NCBI GenBank assembly: GCA_024742475.1
Contig: JANSYI010000038.1
Location: 1 to 64,000 of the forward strand
Length of the DNA: 64,000 nt
DNA from: a bacterium
Lineage (GTDB): Bacteria > Myxococcota_A > Polyangia > Nannocystales > Nannocystaceae
Direction: 5' to 3'
Part shown: in pieces, positions 1 through 9,187 of the stretch
Layout of the letters: every line of letters starts with the position of its first letter
Position numbering within the stretch: position 1 is the stretch's first letter
Notes under the pieces: model-generated
What the model was told of the DNA's origin: nothing
Databases searched by the model: none
Seen by the model: the letters and a program-made list of their open reading frames with translations, nothing else
Translations under genes and position numbers: made by a program

Positions 1-198
1 ACGGCTGGCCTGCCCGGCGCCTGACGGAGCTTCTTCCGCAGAACTGGGCCACCGCTCGCGGTTGACGAGCTCGTGAAGGCGGCCGGCCAGGATGGCATGG
101 TCGCGCCGCGCGTAGGAGTAGGCTGTCCGTAAAGGGCTTACGTTGCGAACGCGAAGAAGGGAGGAAAGTACGATCCAGCTCACGACTTCTGGAAGGAG

Positions 199-681
199 TT
201 GCGGGACGCGATCGTGAAGATGCACACCGGGGGCCTATCTGTGACGGAGCTGACGAAGGTCCAGAAGCGGATCCATCATCCTCCGAAGGTCGCGGCATAT
301 CCGGCGGCGATCGCGGGCTACAAGAAGTGGATCGGCAGGAAGAAGGTGAAGTGGTTCAAGCCATCGCGGACGAACTGGAGTTCGGGTGGCCTGGAGGTCA
401 TCGTCAATCCTGAGTTGGGGCTCGAGTGGGCGACGAAGGGGCAGCCACCTGTTCGTCATCTCATCAAGCTCTACTTCAAGAAGGAGGCTCCGAAGAAGCT
501 CATGGTAGATGCATCGTTGACGTTGATGCAGACCGCGCTCGCTCCGAAAACAGGGACCGAGGTGAGCTTCGTCGACGTACAGCGTGGGGCCCTATGGTCG
601 TTCTCCGGCGTGAAGAAAAGTTTGATGCCCCTCGTTCATGGTGAGGCGGCAGGGTTTGCCACTGCGTGGAGCCACCTCTGA
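199..681 (+). CDS. Hypothetical protein, possibly 5'-truncated
   Basis: No family is recognised. The product is about 160 residues, basic in its first half (KKWIGRKKVKWFK) and without a signal peptide or membrane segment. The first usable start is TTG at 199, after a purine-rich GGAAGGAG. The same frame reads sensibly further upstream (YVANAKKGGKYDPAHDFWKE) until a TAA at 130, where no ATG or GTG is present, so the true 5' end may be lost or the start may be non-standard. It converges on the DprA pair that follows on the opposite strand. Confidence 0.55.
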   Translation: MRDAIVKMHTGGLSVTELTKVQKRIHHPPKVAAYPAAIAGYKKWIGRKKVKWFKPSRTNWSSGGLEVIVNPELGLEWATKGQPPVRHLIKLYFKKEAPKKLMVDASLTLMQTALAPKTGTEVSFVDVQRGALWSFSGVKKSLMPLVHGEAAGFATAWSHL

Positions 682-693
682 GCAGCCTCCATC

Positions 694-1307
694 TTATTCG
701 TCGTCGGGGAAGATTCGCCGCGCGATGACCAGGCCACAGATCTCGACGTCGGGGAAGGCTTGAAGCAAGGTGAGCTCATCGCCTTGAAGTGGCTCCCGGT
801 GGTCACGATGTCGCCAAACACGATGACGGCCGGCTTCGGGTGGCCGAGTTGCCCGTCCACCTGATAGCCGGCCGAAAGCTGGGCGGGGGGTGGCCTGCTC
901 GCTGAGGTCACGTGGACAGCGGTCGTCGATGCTCGTTGGACGACCAGTTCGCGTACGTCCCCCTGGGGGAACGCTTGGCGGAGAATTTGGACCAGACGAT
1001 CGTCGTAGAGCGGGTCGCTCGGGGCCTTCGACGGTGGCGTGGGGATCCAGCTGAGGTCTCGAAGCGGGTTGACGTTGCGCCGAAGCTCGGCGGCACACTG
1101 CGCGATCGCACGCGCCTTGTACGGCCACTGAGGCGTGCCGGCGAGGTCCATGGTCTTCTTGAGGTTGCTGATGAGACTGTTCGTCTCGCCGTGCTGCCAG
1201 CCCTTGCGGGAGGTGTACTCGCGCAAGAAGTACACCTGGTCGCCCTCATCGAGGTGGTGGTGATCCCCCCGTGAAGAGTCGTCGACCTGGCGCAAGAGGA
1301 CGGTCAC
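694..1307 (-). pseudogene. Frameshifted phosphoribosyltransferase-like partner of DprA
   Basis: A type I phosphoribosyltransferase-like protein. The PRPP-binding loop is visible as VIVFGDIVTTGSHF; the first acidic residue of the usual DD pair is Gly. Translation probably starts at a GTG (1307-1305) that overlaps the stop of dprA (GTGA), so the two genes are translationally coupled. After GSHFKA the frame must change near 780-785 to continue as LLQAFPDVEICGLVIARRIFPDDE, ending at 694. Without the shift the frame runs as low-complexity sequence to 636. One missing base explains this; sequencing error, pseudogene and recoding are all possible. SLOG-fold proteins such as DprA next to phosphoribosyltransferases are known from nucleotide-centred conflict systems. 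Confidence 0.6.
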
Positions 1308-2242
1308 GAATCGAGGCTCATGGCGTGGACCTCGGGGGCTGCCGCCGTGCTGCCAAGGATGTCGAGTACATCGTCGATGCGACGGACGCGGATCGCTCCC
1401 TTCTCCTCGAAGCGCGCGGGCCAGGTGATGTCGGTGCGTTCGAAGCAACTGTTGAGGATGAACAGCTTCCGGCGCTGGTGGAGAGCAGCGCGGGCTTGGA
1501 TGAGGGAGCCCGACGTGTCGGAGGCTTCGACGATGATCGTGGCCTCGGTGAGCGCGCTCATCGTTGCGTTTCGGAGTGGGAACCAGCCTCGGTTGGCTCG
1601 CCAGTCCTGCTGGAAGTACCGCCACACCGGAACCTCGGAGATGACGAGGTGGTCACGGGCGAGGCGCTCTTGCAGCTCGGCGTTCTCGGAGGGGTAAGTC
1701 GCGGAGAGTGGGGTCCCGATGACCGCGATCGTCGGCTTGCCGAGCTCGAGCGCGGCGCGGTGCGCTGCGGTGTCGACCCCAGCCGCCAACCCTGAGGTCA
1801 CCGTGAAGCCGTTGCTCGCGAGGAGAGCCGCGACCTTTCGGGTGCGGCGGATCCCGTCCGCGCTCACCTTTCTGGCGCCTACGACCGAGACGCATCGTGT
1901 CTCGGTCAGCTCCCAGATCCCCGCGTACTGGAGAACTTCGACGGGGTGCCTCGCGTCTCTGAGCTTGGCCGGGTAGTCGCCGGCTTGGTGGACACGGACG
2001 CCGAAGCGCTCGAGCCCGTGGTCGACGTGCAGCTGCGTGACCAGTCGTGCGTATCGCTCGGCGTCCTCGAGGGGCACCAGCTCTGAGGGAAGGGCGCCGG
2101 GGTTGTCGCGGAAGCGGTCGGCGACGCGTTTTTGCGTCGCGCGCTCGTCTGCCCACAGGGCTTCGTACGCGCCCATCTCCAAGAAGGGGGAGACCGTGCG
2201 TCCGAGCAGGGCGTTCGGGAGGCTGAGCGATTCCTGCGTCAT
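1304..2242 (-). CDS. DprA/Smf-like Rossmann (SLOG) protein
   Basis: Cytoplasmic protein of about 312 residues in the DNA-processing protein A superfamily. The SLOG-fold core is clear: SVVGARKVSADG (nucleotide-binding start), SGLAAGVDTAAH, TPLSATYPSENAEL, VISEVPV, then FPLRNATMSALTEATIIVEAS and SGSLIQARAALHQRRKLFIL. The C-terminal winged helix of canonical DprA is replaced by a short tail, and the N-terminus is longer. Canonical DprA loads RecA on incoming ssDNA during transformation. A stand-alone copy coupled to a phosphoribosyltransferase is more typical of defence-like or nucleotide-sensing cassettes, but that role is inferred. Confidence 0.8.
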   Translation of the reverse strand: MTQESLSLPNALLGRTVSPFLEMGAYEALWADERATQKRVADRFRDNPGALPSELVPLEDAERYARLVTQLHVDHGLERFGVRVHQAGDYPAKLRDARHPVEVLQYAGIWELTETRCVSVVGARKVSADGIRRTRKVAALLASNGFTVTSGLAAGVDTAAHRAALELGKPTIAVIGTPLSATYPSENAELQERLARDHLVISEVPVWRYFQQDWRANRGWFPLRNATMSALTEATIIVEASDTSGSLIQARAALHQRRKLFILNSCFERTDITWPARFEEKGAIRVRRIDDVLDILGSTAAAPEVHAMSLDS

Positions 2243-2493
2243 TGCGAGGGGCGGTCCAAAGGGTGCGCTGTCGACCTCACCCTGCGCAACCGGGCGCGTG
2301 GCGTCTCATGCGCATAGTTCCTCTGAAGTTCGGAATTCGGCCCTGTTACGGCACTTTTGGCGCTCGCGATTCGCGCACGCCCAGGGCTGAAGGGAGGCGT
2401 TCGATGACGAGCGCCACAGTCTCCGGCTGTCGTCGCAGCTGGTCAGGCTTGGTGAACGCAGAATCCGAACGGAAGAGGGACAAGTCAGTCGTC

Positions 2494-2730
2494 ATGGATC
2501 GAAAAGAAGGAGAGGGCTTCTGGGCCGCACTCGGTGCTTTGCTGGGGTTCGTGCACGAGTATGCAAGGACGGCCACGTTCGCGGAGGGCTTTGGAGCCCT
2601 CGGAGGCGGCATCGTTGCCTTCGTTGTCGCGCCCGTGGTGAGTCTCGAGTGGATGCTTCTCGCGGCTGGAGCATTCCTCGTCTGCGCGCGCATTGGTCAG
2701 CTTCTCGACCGCGCTGTCGGGCCAGCATGA
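2494..2730 (+). CDS. Small membrane protein, unknown function
   Basis: About 78 residues from an ATG preceded by purine-rich sequence. Hydrophobic stretches near residues 36-52 (GFGALGGGIVAFVVAPVV) and 56-70 (MLLAAGAFLVCARI) suggest two helices crossing the inner membrane, with short charged ends. No family is recognised. It diverges from dprA and converges on the csrA-like gene. An upstream in-frame ATG at 2404 would add an Arg/Ser-rich stretch that looks non-coding, so the shorter start is preferred. Confidence 0.45.
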   Translation: MDRKEGEGFWAALGALLGFVHEYARTATFAEGFGALGGGIVAFVVAPVVSLEWMLLAAGAFLVCARIGQLLDRAVGPA

Positions 2731-2779
2731 ACAGACCCGACGATGCCGAGCGGGTCCTGGTTGTCTCTGCAGAGCGTGA

Positions 2780-3028
2780 TCAGCCCCGAGATCGCCGCTT
2801 TTTGATGACGACCGGGCTGTTCTCCCTGGAAGTCGGCACCACTCGACGTCGACGCGTGGCTGGGCGAGAGGAGGTGTCGCTGAACGACGTGTCGACGAGG
2901 TTGACCGTGGACTCGTCCTCGACGCCATGCAGGCGAATCACGACACCATCTCTGCGCACCTCGACAACCTCGACCTCGATGCTCCCGATGAGGGTGCGTT
3001 GTCCGACCTTGCGGGTAAGGGTGAGCAT
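2780..3028 (-). CDS. csrA: CsrA-family RNA-binding regulator
   Basis: The first 45 residues match the CsrA fold: MLTLTRKVGQRTLIG, then alternating beta strands (SIEVEVVEVRRDGVVIRLHG). CsrA dimers bind GGA motifs in mRNA leaders and control translation. The usual HREEI helix is diverged, and an unusually basic tail of about 35 residues (RPATRRRRVV, IKKRRSRG) is added, giving 82 residues against roughly 60-70 normally. The tail could add nucleic-acid affinity, which is inference. It is a single gene with no obvious operon partner. Confidence 0.8.
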   Translation of the reverse strand: MLTLTRKVGQRTLIGSIEVEVVEVRRDGVVIRLHGVEDESTVNLVDTSFSDTSSRPATRRRRVVPTSRENSPVVIKKRRSRG

Positions 3029-3092
3029 CAGATCCCCTGTACCACGAGGCGCGAGGCGCCGCGCTCGCGCCTCGGGTGGGGGAGGCGCTCGC

Positions 3093-3512
3093 CTACGATG
3101 CCCACCAGGCCCGGATTGCCCAGGTCGCGAACGCGAGGCGGCTCAACTCGTCCCAGGACTTCAACGCTTCATGGATCGGGAACCTCGCATCGTCGGGATC
3201 CTCGAGGCTCACCACGAAGCGGGCCATCAGCTCGACAGGGCGAGGCTGGCTACTGGCCCATGTAAGCAGCGTCCCCGGCTCCCAGGGGTCGATGCCTTCT
3301 GCCTCGTCGAGCTTCTCGAAGGCCTGCGCCATCATCTGGAGGGCTTCGGTGTGCTCTCCGTTCGCCGCCAGTTTCCGGGCTGCGGCGGCCGCCTTCTGCA
3401 CGAGAACCTCAGGTCGGTTGTCGACGACCTTCTTTTTGGGCGGTGGGGAAGGGGGCGCCTTGGGCTTCTTCTTGCTCCGCTTGTTCTCGACCGTCGGCTC
3501 GGGCATGGGCAC
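3093..3512 (-). CDS. Hypothetical protein with Lys/Pro-rich N-terminus and helical repeat-like core
   Basis: About 139 residues. Residues 1-30 are basic and proline-rich (KRSKKKPKAPPSPPPKKK). The rest is helical, with a TPR-like stretch (AAAARKLAANGEHTEALQMMAQAFEKLDEA). No signal peptide or membrane segment is seen. It diverges from the winged-helix gene at 3588, with a 75-base shared promoter region. No function is assigned. Confidence 0.5.
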   Translation of the reverse strand: MPMPEPTVENKRSKKKPKAPPSPPPKKKVVDNRPEVLVQKAAAAARKLAANGEHTEALQMMAQAFEKLDEAEGIDPWEPGTLLTWASSQPRPVELMARFVVSLEDPDDARFPIHEALKSWDELSRLAFATWAIRAWWAS

Positions 3513-3587
3513 GTCGACGATAGTGACTCTCGGCGGGCAGCATCAAGCGAGGTGGACCCCGATCTATCCGCCACGTAGAGTTCGCCG

Positions 3588-3950
3588 ATGAGTGTCGAAC
3601 CGCTGGAAGAATTCGTAGGCCAGATGACGGTCGCTGAGCTTTGCAGCCGAACGGGGCGCAGGATCGATGAGCTGCTTCTGTTCTGCGAGGGCGGGGCAGG
3701 GAAGGGCAGCAAGGGGCCGGCGAGTCAGCCGGTTCGGAAACCATCGCGTTCCCGTACTCGCACTCACAAGCTCGACGAGCAGATCTTCGGGGTCCTTGAG
3801 GGTGCATCGGACGGAGTCGGTGGGAGAGACCTCGCCAACGCCACCGGCGCAACTCTGCCGCGGGTGCGCGCGGCCCTAAAGCGTCTCGTGGCGGCGAAGC
3901 GTGTTCGCTTTGCCGGCCTCACCTCCGCCCGGCGGTACTGGGCGACCTGA
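3588..3950 (+). CDS. Small DNA-binding protein with C-terminal winged helix
   Basis: About 120 residues. The N-terminal stretch MTVAELCSRTGRRIDELLLFC is a short HTH-like helix pair. A basic Ser/Arg linker (PVRKPSRSRTRTHK) joins it to a winged-helix domain: helix LDEQIFGVLEGA, GVGGRDLANATGATLPRVRAALKRLVAAKRVRFAG, then the wing. This is the architecture of small transcription factors in myxobacteria. It touches the next gene (ATG at 3950 after TGA), so the two are probably co-transcribed. The target is unknown. Confidence 0.6.
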   Translation: MSVEPLEEFVGQMTVAELCSRTGRRIDELLLFCEGGAGKGSKGPASQPVRKPSRSRTRTHKLDEQIFGVLEGASDGVGGRDLANATGATLPRVRAALKRLVAAKRVRFAGLTSARRYWAT

Positions 3951-4618
3951 TGGGGCGCGTCGCCAAGCTCGAGTTCTCCTCGGCGCTCGCGCAGCTTCGC
4001 CGCGTCGAGTCGTCGCTGTCGATCTCGGTCCACGAGGCGATGGGGATCATGACGGCGGTCGTCAGCGCGCCGGAGTTGACGCGTCCGTCCGAGCGGCTGA
4101 CGGCGTTGCTCCGCGAGGATGGCCTGGCCGATGCCGAAGAAGCTCAGACGGCCGTGCAGTCGATCATGGCCGTCTACAACGCGATCGTCACCGGGTTGCA
4201 GGATGGTCGCCTCGACCACTCCGGCTTCGAGACCCTCGAGCAGGTCTGCGAGTGGTGCACCGGCTATCTGGAGATCGTGATGCGGGACGCGACCTGGGCA
4301 AGCGACGAAGAAGCCCTCGCTGCGCTCGACTCGGTCTCGATGCTCGCCGCGCTCCTCGAAGCCGAAGAAGGTACAGCCGAGCGAGTGAAGGCAAGAATGG
4401 AAGGCCTCGACAGCGCCGACGCGGCGGCGTCGCTGGCCATCGAGTGCGCGCTCGCGATGCACGAGTATTGGGAGCCGGTGCGCCGGGCGATGGTGCCGGC
4501 GGGAGCGGGCGAGTCTGGGCTGGTACCGTTCCGCCATGCGCAGCCGAAGGTGGGCCGAAACGCTCCGTGCCCCTGCGGGAGCGGCAAGAAGTACAAGCGC
4601 TGCTGCGGCGTGAACTGA
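3950..4618 (+). CDS. YecA/UPF0149-like protein with C-terminal SEC-C zinc motif
   Basis: About 222 residues. The body is all-helical and acidic, as in UPF0149-type proteins. The final residues VGRNAPCPCGSGKKYKRCCG form the SEC-C motif, a CxC...CC zinc-binding module first known from the end of SecA and found fused to many proteins. The cluster is intact. SEC-C usually serves in protein-protein or nucleic-acid contacts. It follows the small winged-helix gene directly. Confidence 0.7.
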   Translation: MGRVAKLEFSSALAQLRRVESSLSISVHEAMGIMTAVVSAPELTRPSERLTALLREDGLADAEEAQTAVQSIMAVYNAIVTGLQDGRLDHSGFETLEQVCEWCTGYLEIVMRDATWASDEEALAALDSVSMLAALLEAEEGTAERVKARMEGLDSADAAASLAIECALAMHEYWEPVRRAMVPAGAGESGLVPFRHAQPKVGRNAPCPCGSGKKYKRCCGVN

Positions 4619-4908
4619 CCAAGCGCAGTGCCGTCGCGGGCAGCGACACACCGAACTCGGTTCCGCTCGCCTCTCGAGGTTGACTCGGTCCTCCGTGCGG
4701 AGGCTGCCTGAACGACGTTTGTTGGTTGCAGACGCCGAGGGCGCAGAAAGATGGTCCCTCGGCTCCATGCCGGCCAGTCGGATAGCGTCCTGCATCGCAG
4801 ACGCTGGGGGCGAAGTGGAACCGAGAACGCGGACAGCGGCTGCTCGGCCTGCGGCGGTGAAACCGTGGTGTCGCTCCCTTGAGGAGGGGCGCGTGGTAGG
4901 TCGCCGGC

Positions 4909-5610
4909 ATGCGTGCTGCTCTCGGCGTTCTTTGTTCTGTCGTCCTCGTTCTGCCTTCGCTTGCCTGCTCGCCGGTGCTCAGGAAAGTCAGGAACGATGG
5001 AAACTCTGTTACCTACTACACCGCCGAGGGCGGCGTGGTGATCAAGGGTGGGGTCAAGAGTCGCCACTCGATGTGTGTCATGCCTCCTGCTCAGGGGGTT
5101 CGGATGCGGACCGGGAAGGGGGACGGGAAGATCGTCGTGAAGGCCCCGAAGGCGACCACTGTTGAGGTGGGCGGGAGCGGAAGCTCCGACCACAAGGTCG
5201 AGAAACTCTACGAGCAGTCTGACGCGAGCCTGTTCATGCAGCACAGCCTGTATAGGATCTGCGAGATGGCTCTGAACGGAGGGTTCGACGCAGATGGCAA
5301 GCTCGACCCCGTAGCCTATCAAGCGGCGGTCATCGACGTGATCGAGATGACCCGTGAACTCATCTTGGCGCAGAGAGACGCAGCGCGGCTGGCTGCTTTG
5401 ACGGAGGCGGTGACCATCCTCAAAGAAGCCAGGGTCCGCGCAGAGACGTCTGAGGAGGCGTTCGCCGGCGCAACGGTTGATGCGATGGACGCCGCGGTCG
5501 AGGTGGTTGAGTCGATCGCAGAGAGTATCCGAGCCGGTGAAGAACGTTGCGATCCCGATGAAGGCGACTGTCGAGGAGCGCTGGAGAAGCGCCAGCCCTC
5601 GACCGAATGA
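4909..5610 (+). CDS. Predicted lipoprotein, unknown function
   Basis: The signal peptide MRAALGVLCSVVLVLPSLAC ends in a lipobox with Cys20, so the mature protein is probably lipid-anchored in the periplasm or outer membrane. The next 80 residues are Gly- and Lys-rich beta sequence (YYTAEGGVVIKGGVKS, DGKIVVKAPKATTVEVG). Residues 90-230 are helical and acidic. The N-terminal pattern resembles other myxobacterial lipoproteins of unknown role. It stands alone: 290 bases upstream and about 330 downstream hold no convincing gene. Confidence 0.6.
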   Translation: MRAALGVLCSVVLVLPSLACSPVLRKVRNDGNSVTYYTAEGGVVIKGGVKSRHSMCVMPPAQGVRMRTGKGDGKIVVKAPKATTVEVGGSGSSDHKVEKLYEQSDASLFMQHSLYRICEMALNGGFDADGKLDPVAYQAAVIDVIEMTRELILAQRDAARLAALTEAVTILKEARVRAETSEEAFAGATVDAMDAAVEVVESIAESIRAGEERCDPDEGDCRGALEKRQPSTE

Positions 5611-5943
5611 ATGAACTGTGTCGCTCGGTCGAGGGGGGATTCTGGACCTGGGGCATGGGTAGCTGATGGCTTCCGCACGCTGCTGGCCGTGTTCGACGAC
5701 GCGCCGGAACCATCTTCAGACACCGAGCCCTCGGTTCACGGTGCTGGCCTCTGGAGTTGCGCCTGTGTGTTCCACGCGCTACCGTTGTGTGCTGAGTCTG
5801 ACGTGGCTTGTAGGGACATCCTGTCTTAATTGGACATAAGTCCGATTATCGGCGAACGCCGTAGCCGGGCCGATCTACGGTCCGGAACGCTCTTCCGTGA
5901 CGACGGGTGTTCAGGTCCGGGCAGTGGTATCGTCCGCCGGCCC
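5611..5943 (+). other. Intergenic stretch with leader of the Rpn gene
   Basis: No convincing gene is seen in these 333 bases. The 35 bases at 5831-5865 recur, at 28 of 35 positions, at 7003-7037 ahead of a decayed second copy of the downstream gene. They therefore probably belong to the promoter or leader of an Rpn unit that was duplicated. Confidence 0.5.
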
Positions 5944-6954
5944 GTGACGAAAACGCCGCACGACGCGCTGTTCAAGTCGGTGTTCCAGCAGCCGGAGAAC
6001 GCCGCGGCGGAGCTGCGGCACGTTCTGCCGGCCGAGCATGTCGCGGCGATCGACTGGTCGACGCTGAAGCTCGAGCCCGGGAGCTACGTCGACGAGGCGC
6101 TGGCGGACCAGCACAGCGACTTGCTGTTCTCCGCCACGGCGCAGGCCTCGGGCGAGCGCGTGTTCGTGTACCTGCTGTTCGAGCATCAGTCGACGGCGGA
6201 TCCGAGGATGGCGCTGCGCTTGCTGAGCTACATGGTCAGCATCTGGGAGCGGTTCTCGGACGAAGAGAACAACAAGGCGTTGCCGTTGCCGTTGATCGTG
6301 CCCGCGGTGCTGTCGCAGGTGGTCGGCGGCTGGAAGGCGGCGACGCGGTTCTCGGGGCTGTTCTCGCAGAACCTCGGGCCGTTGGCGGACGCGGTGCTGC
6401 CGGACTTCTCGTATGCCGTCGACGACCTTCACCGGGTCGACGATGTCGACCTCAAGGCCCGCGCCGTAGCCCACCAGGCTCGGCTGGCGCTGTGGCTGAT
6501 GCGAGATGCTCGAGACGGCGCCCTGCTCCTTCAGCGGCTCTTGGACTGGCTCGGCGAGCTCGAGGAGCTGGCGCAGATGCCGGGCGGAGAGCGCGCGTTG
6601 GCCCCTCTTCTAGCCTACGTTGTCCGCGTTTCGTCCGACCTGCAACTGGAGCAGTTTCGTGCCATTCTCAAGGAGCGAGCGCCCGCTACGGAGTCGATCA
6701 CGATGACCATCGCAGAACAGCTTCTTGCCGAGGGCATGGCCAAGGGCGTCGCCCAGGGAAAGGCCCAGGGGGTTGTCGAGGGGGAGCTGCGCCGCGCCGG
6801 CGCCTCTGTCCTGACGGTGCTCGAGGCGCGAGGGCTAAGCGTGCCCGCAGGGGTTCGTTCGCGGATCGAAGGCTGTCAGGACCTCGATGTTCTGCAGTAC
6901 TGGCTGACGCGCGCGGTTGCTGTTGCGTCGGCAGACCAGATCTTCGAGGGGTGA
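5944..6954 (+). CDS. Rpn-family (PD-(D/E)XK) nuclease, transposase_31 type
   Basis: Member of the Rpn/YhgA-like family, DNA endonucleases that stimulate RecA-independent recombination in E. coli. From a GTG start it reads VTKTPHDALFKSVF. The core motifs are QHSDLLFSA and VYLLFEHQSTADPRMALRLLSYM, where Glu in EHQS and the following residues fit the PD-(D/E)XK strand. The C-terminus has the repeating tail MAKGVAQGKAQGVVEGELRR typical of the family. A longer TTG start at 5830 would read through the leader repeat and is less likely. Length is about 336 residues. Confidence 0.8.
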   Translation: MTKTPHDALFKSVFQQPENAAAELRHVLPAEHVAAIDWSTLKLEPGSYVDEALADQHSDLLFSATAQASGERVFVYLLFEHQSTADPRMALRLLSYMVSIWERFSDEENNKALPLPLIVPAVLSQVVGGWKAATRFSGLFSQNLGPLADAVLPDFSYAVDDLHRVDDVDLKARAVAHQARLALWLMRDARDGALLLQRLLDWLGELEELAQMPGGERALAPLLAYVVRVSSDLQLEQFRAILKERAPATESITMTIAEQLLAEGMAKGVAQGKAQGVVEGELRRAGASVLTVLEARGLSVPAGVRSRIEGCQDLDVLQYWLTRAVAVASADQIFEG

Positions 6955-7002
6955 CCCCTCCCCTGCCCTCACGGTATGTCTTGGTAGGGCATATGTCCTT
7001 TA

Positions 7003-7310
7003 TGGACGTAGTCCCGACTATCGGCGAACGGTGTAGCGGCGGGCAGGGGGCCTGGGAGGGCCAAACTGCGGGCCGGAACAGCTGAGGTTTCGGCGCGGCG
7101 GGCATCATTCTGCGTTCAGGAGAGCCGAGTAGCGCACCAGGTGTTGATGGTCGCCAGGAACCGCGGAAATCTGAACGTTTGATCGCGTTCATCGAGCGCG
7201 AGGAATTTCGGGGCGACCTACGTCGGGCCGCTGCCTCTGTGCTGACCGTGCTCGAGGCGCGGGGTCTGAGCGTGACTGCGGAGGTCCGCGCCCGGGTCTC
7301 GCCAACGAGA
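7003..7310 (+). pseudogene. Decayed second copy of the Rpn gene (leader plus 3' end)
   Basis: The segment begins with a diverged copy of the Rpn leader (7003-7037 against 5831-5865). About 150 bases later it encodes LRRAAASVLTVLEARGLSVTAEVRARV, matching the Rpn C-terminus LRRAGASVLTVLEARGLSVPAGVRSRI. The whole nuclease core is missing, so this is the deleted remnant of a tandem duplicate, or of a related gene, not a functional protein. Confidence 0.65.
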
Positions 7311-7385
7311 AGCTCGCCAAGGTCTGCCGGGGCAAGGGACCGACGAGCGAGTGCCCGATCCTCGATGCGATTGAAAAGGACAGCC

Positions 7386-7757
7386 ATGCCGACGGTTGAT
7401 TTCGTCTACGATCAGGACTGTCCGAACGTTAAGGTGGCCCGCGCCAACCTCATGAGGGCATTTTCGCGGACCGGCCTCTCGGCGCGCTGGAAGGAACACC
7501 AGATCGGCTCGGCGGAAGCTCCGACACGCGTTCGCGGATTCGGCTCACCCACCATCCTCGTAGACGGCGTGGACGTCGGTGGCCTGACCGCTGGAGCCGA
7601 GGACTGTTGCCGCTCTGGCGACCTGTTCGGACTTTCAGACCTCGTCGCAGAGAACGATCGGGAGCTCGCCCGCCGCATCGGCCACCTCCTCGTCGGACGG
7701 GGTCCACCCAACTGCGACGAACACCGTCGCGCCGTCCAAGGCGCCCTCGTTCGATGA
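7386..7757 (+). CDS. Thioredoxin-like metal-resistance-type protein, C-terminus probably replaced
   Basis: The N-terminal 80 residues form a thioredoxin-like half: strand VDFVYDQDCPNVKVARANLMRAF with an early Cys, then RVRGFGSPTILVDGVDVGG and a CC pair (EDCC). This arrangement resembles small thiol proteins in mercury-resistance loci. After the CC pair the sequence becomes charged and has no family look (SDLVAENDRELARRIGH). The 3' end was therefore probably exchanged or shifted, near the insertion sequence that follows. The companion thiol and HMA genes lie on the other side of that insertion (10.1-11.0 kb). Confidence 0.5.
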   Translation: MPTVDFVYDQDCPNVKVARANLMRAFSRTGLSARWKEHQIGSAEAPTRVRGFGSPTILVDGVDVGGLTAGAEDCCRSGDLFGLSDLVAENDRELARRIGHLLVGRGPPNCDEHRRAVQGALVR

Positions 7758-7845
7758 TCGAGATCGGAGCGTGAGCGCGAGACGTCGCGCGTCCCACCAT
7801 CCAAGGCCCATGCCCGAGCTGCCGTGGCGGTCGTCAGATCCAGCC

Positions 7846-9187
7846 ATGACAGCCCAACTACGTCCCAAGGACCACGCGGAACAGGTCGCGCTGTTCCGCA
7901 TGCAGGTCCTCGGCCCCGTCCTCAACCGTGAGCTTCAGCGTGGCGAACTCCTCGCTGAGCTTCGCGTTCTCGCGAAGCGACGGCTCCGACCGCCGGGGAG
8001 TCCTTCGACCCGAACGTTCTCCGTGCCGACGATGCTCCGCTGGCGCCTGCGCTACCTGGAACGCGGTCTCGACGGACTCCGGCCGGCGTCGCGGAGAGTC
8101 GGGGACGCTCAGGCCTTGAGCGAGGCCGAGCGCGAACTCCTGCTGCAGATCCGCCGCGAGCATCCGGCGGTGCCCGCCAACGTCATCCTCGAGACGCTGC
8201 TCCTCGATGGCCGTCTCGAACGCGGCCGCCTCTCCGCTCAGACCCTGCGCCGCTTCTACCGAAACCACGGACTCCCAAGGTTGACCAAGGCGAAGGCGAA
8301 CCGTCCTCATGGCGAGCGTCGCCGGTGGGAAGCCGGTCACGTCGGCGAGCTGTGGCACGCCGACGTCTGCCACGGCCCAACGCTCGTCCTCGGCGACCGC
8401 CGGATCCCGCTTCGGATCCACGCGTTGCTCGACGACAAGTCCCGCTACGTCCTGGCGCTGCGCGTCTTCGACAACGAGCGGGAGTCGTCGATGCTCGAGT
8501 TGATGCTCGAGGCGCTCCGCCTCTACGGAGCGCCGCAACGGCTGTATCTCGACAACGGCAGCACCTACCGCGGCGATGTCCTGGACACCGCCTGCGGTCG
8601 ACTCGGCATCAACCTCGTGCACGCAAGTCCGTACGACCCGCAGGCTCGCGGGAAGATGGAGCGGTTCTGGAGAACGATGCGCGAGGGCTGCTTGAGCGTA
8701 ATGGGCAAGCAGGACTCGCTGCACGCCGTGCAGGTCCGGCTGCTCACGTGGCTGCGCGAGCGCTACCACAAGGCCGGCCGCCCACGCCAGCTTGGTCGGC
8801 CGCAGCCCGGCCCAGGCCTGGGTCGAGCGCACGCTGACCACGCGCACCGACGACGAACTCGTCGAAGCCTTGACCGTTCGCGCGCCCCGTCGCGTTCGCG
8901 GAGATTGCACGCTCAGCGTCGGCAACGTCGACTGGGAGGTTGCCGAGACCTTCCTCGCCCGTCGCAGGCTCACCGTCGCCCGCACGCTCGCCGAGCCGCA
9001 GCGTCCTCCGTGGATCGAGCACGACGACCGGATCTACGCGCTGCGACCCGTCGACCCCGTCGCCAACGGTCGTCGGCCCAAGCGCAAGAAGCCCAAACCC
9101 GGACTCGACGCTGTGGACTTCGACCCCGTCGAGGTCCTGCTCGACCACGCCATGGGGCGACGACCTCGCGACGGAGGTGCACGATGA
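7846..9187 (+). CDS. DDE integrase-type transposase, frameshifted near 8,778
   Basis: An N-terminal helix-turn-helix region (TMLRWRLRYLERGLDGLRPASRR) is followed by an RNase-H-like integrase core. Catalytic residues are visible: Asp in GELWHADVCHGP, Asp in LYLDNGSTYRG and Glu in QARGKMERFWRTMREG. The first frame carries the core up to RERYHKA. The protein must then shift near 8,775-8,785 (a GGCCGGCC run) to continue as HASLVGRSPAQAWVERTLTTRTDDEL and on to 9187. The shift may be a sequencing error, inactivation or recoding; no classic slippery A-run is present. Its stop overlaps the ATPase start. Confidence 0.75.

Noticed and set aside
1..198. A gene at the left edge
   Set aside because: Frames are interrupted or lack starts; only the stretch after 132 looks coding and it belongs to the gene described from 199.
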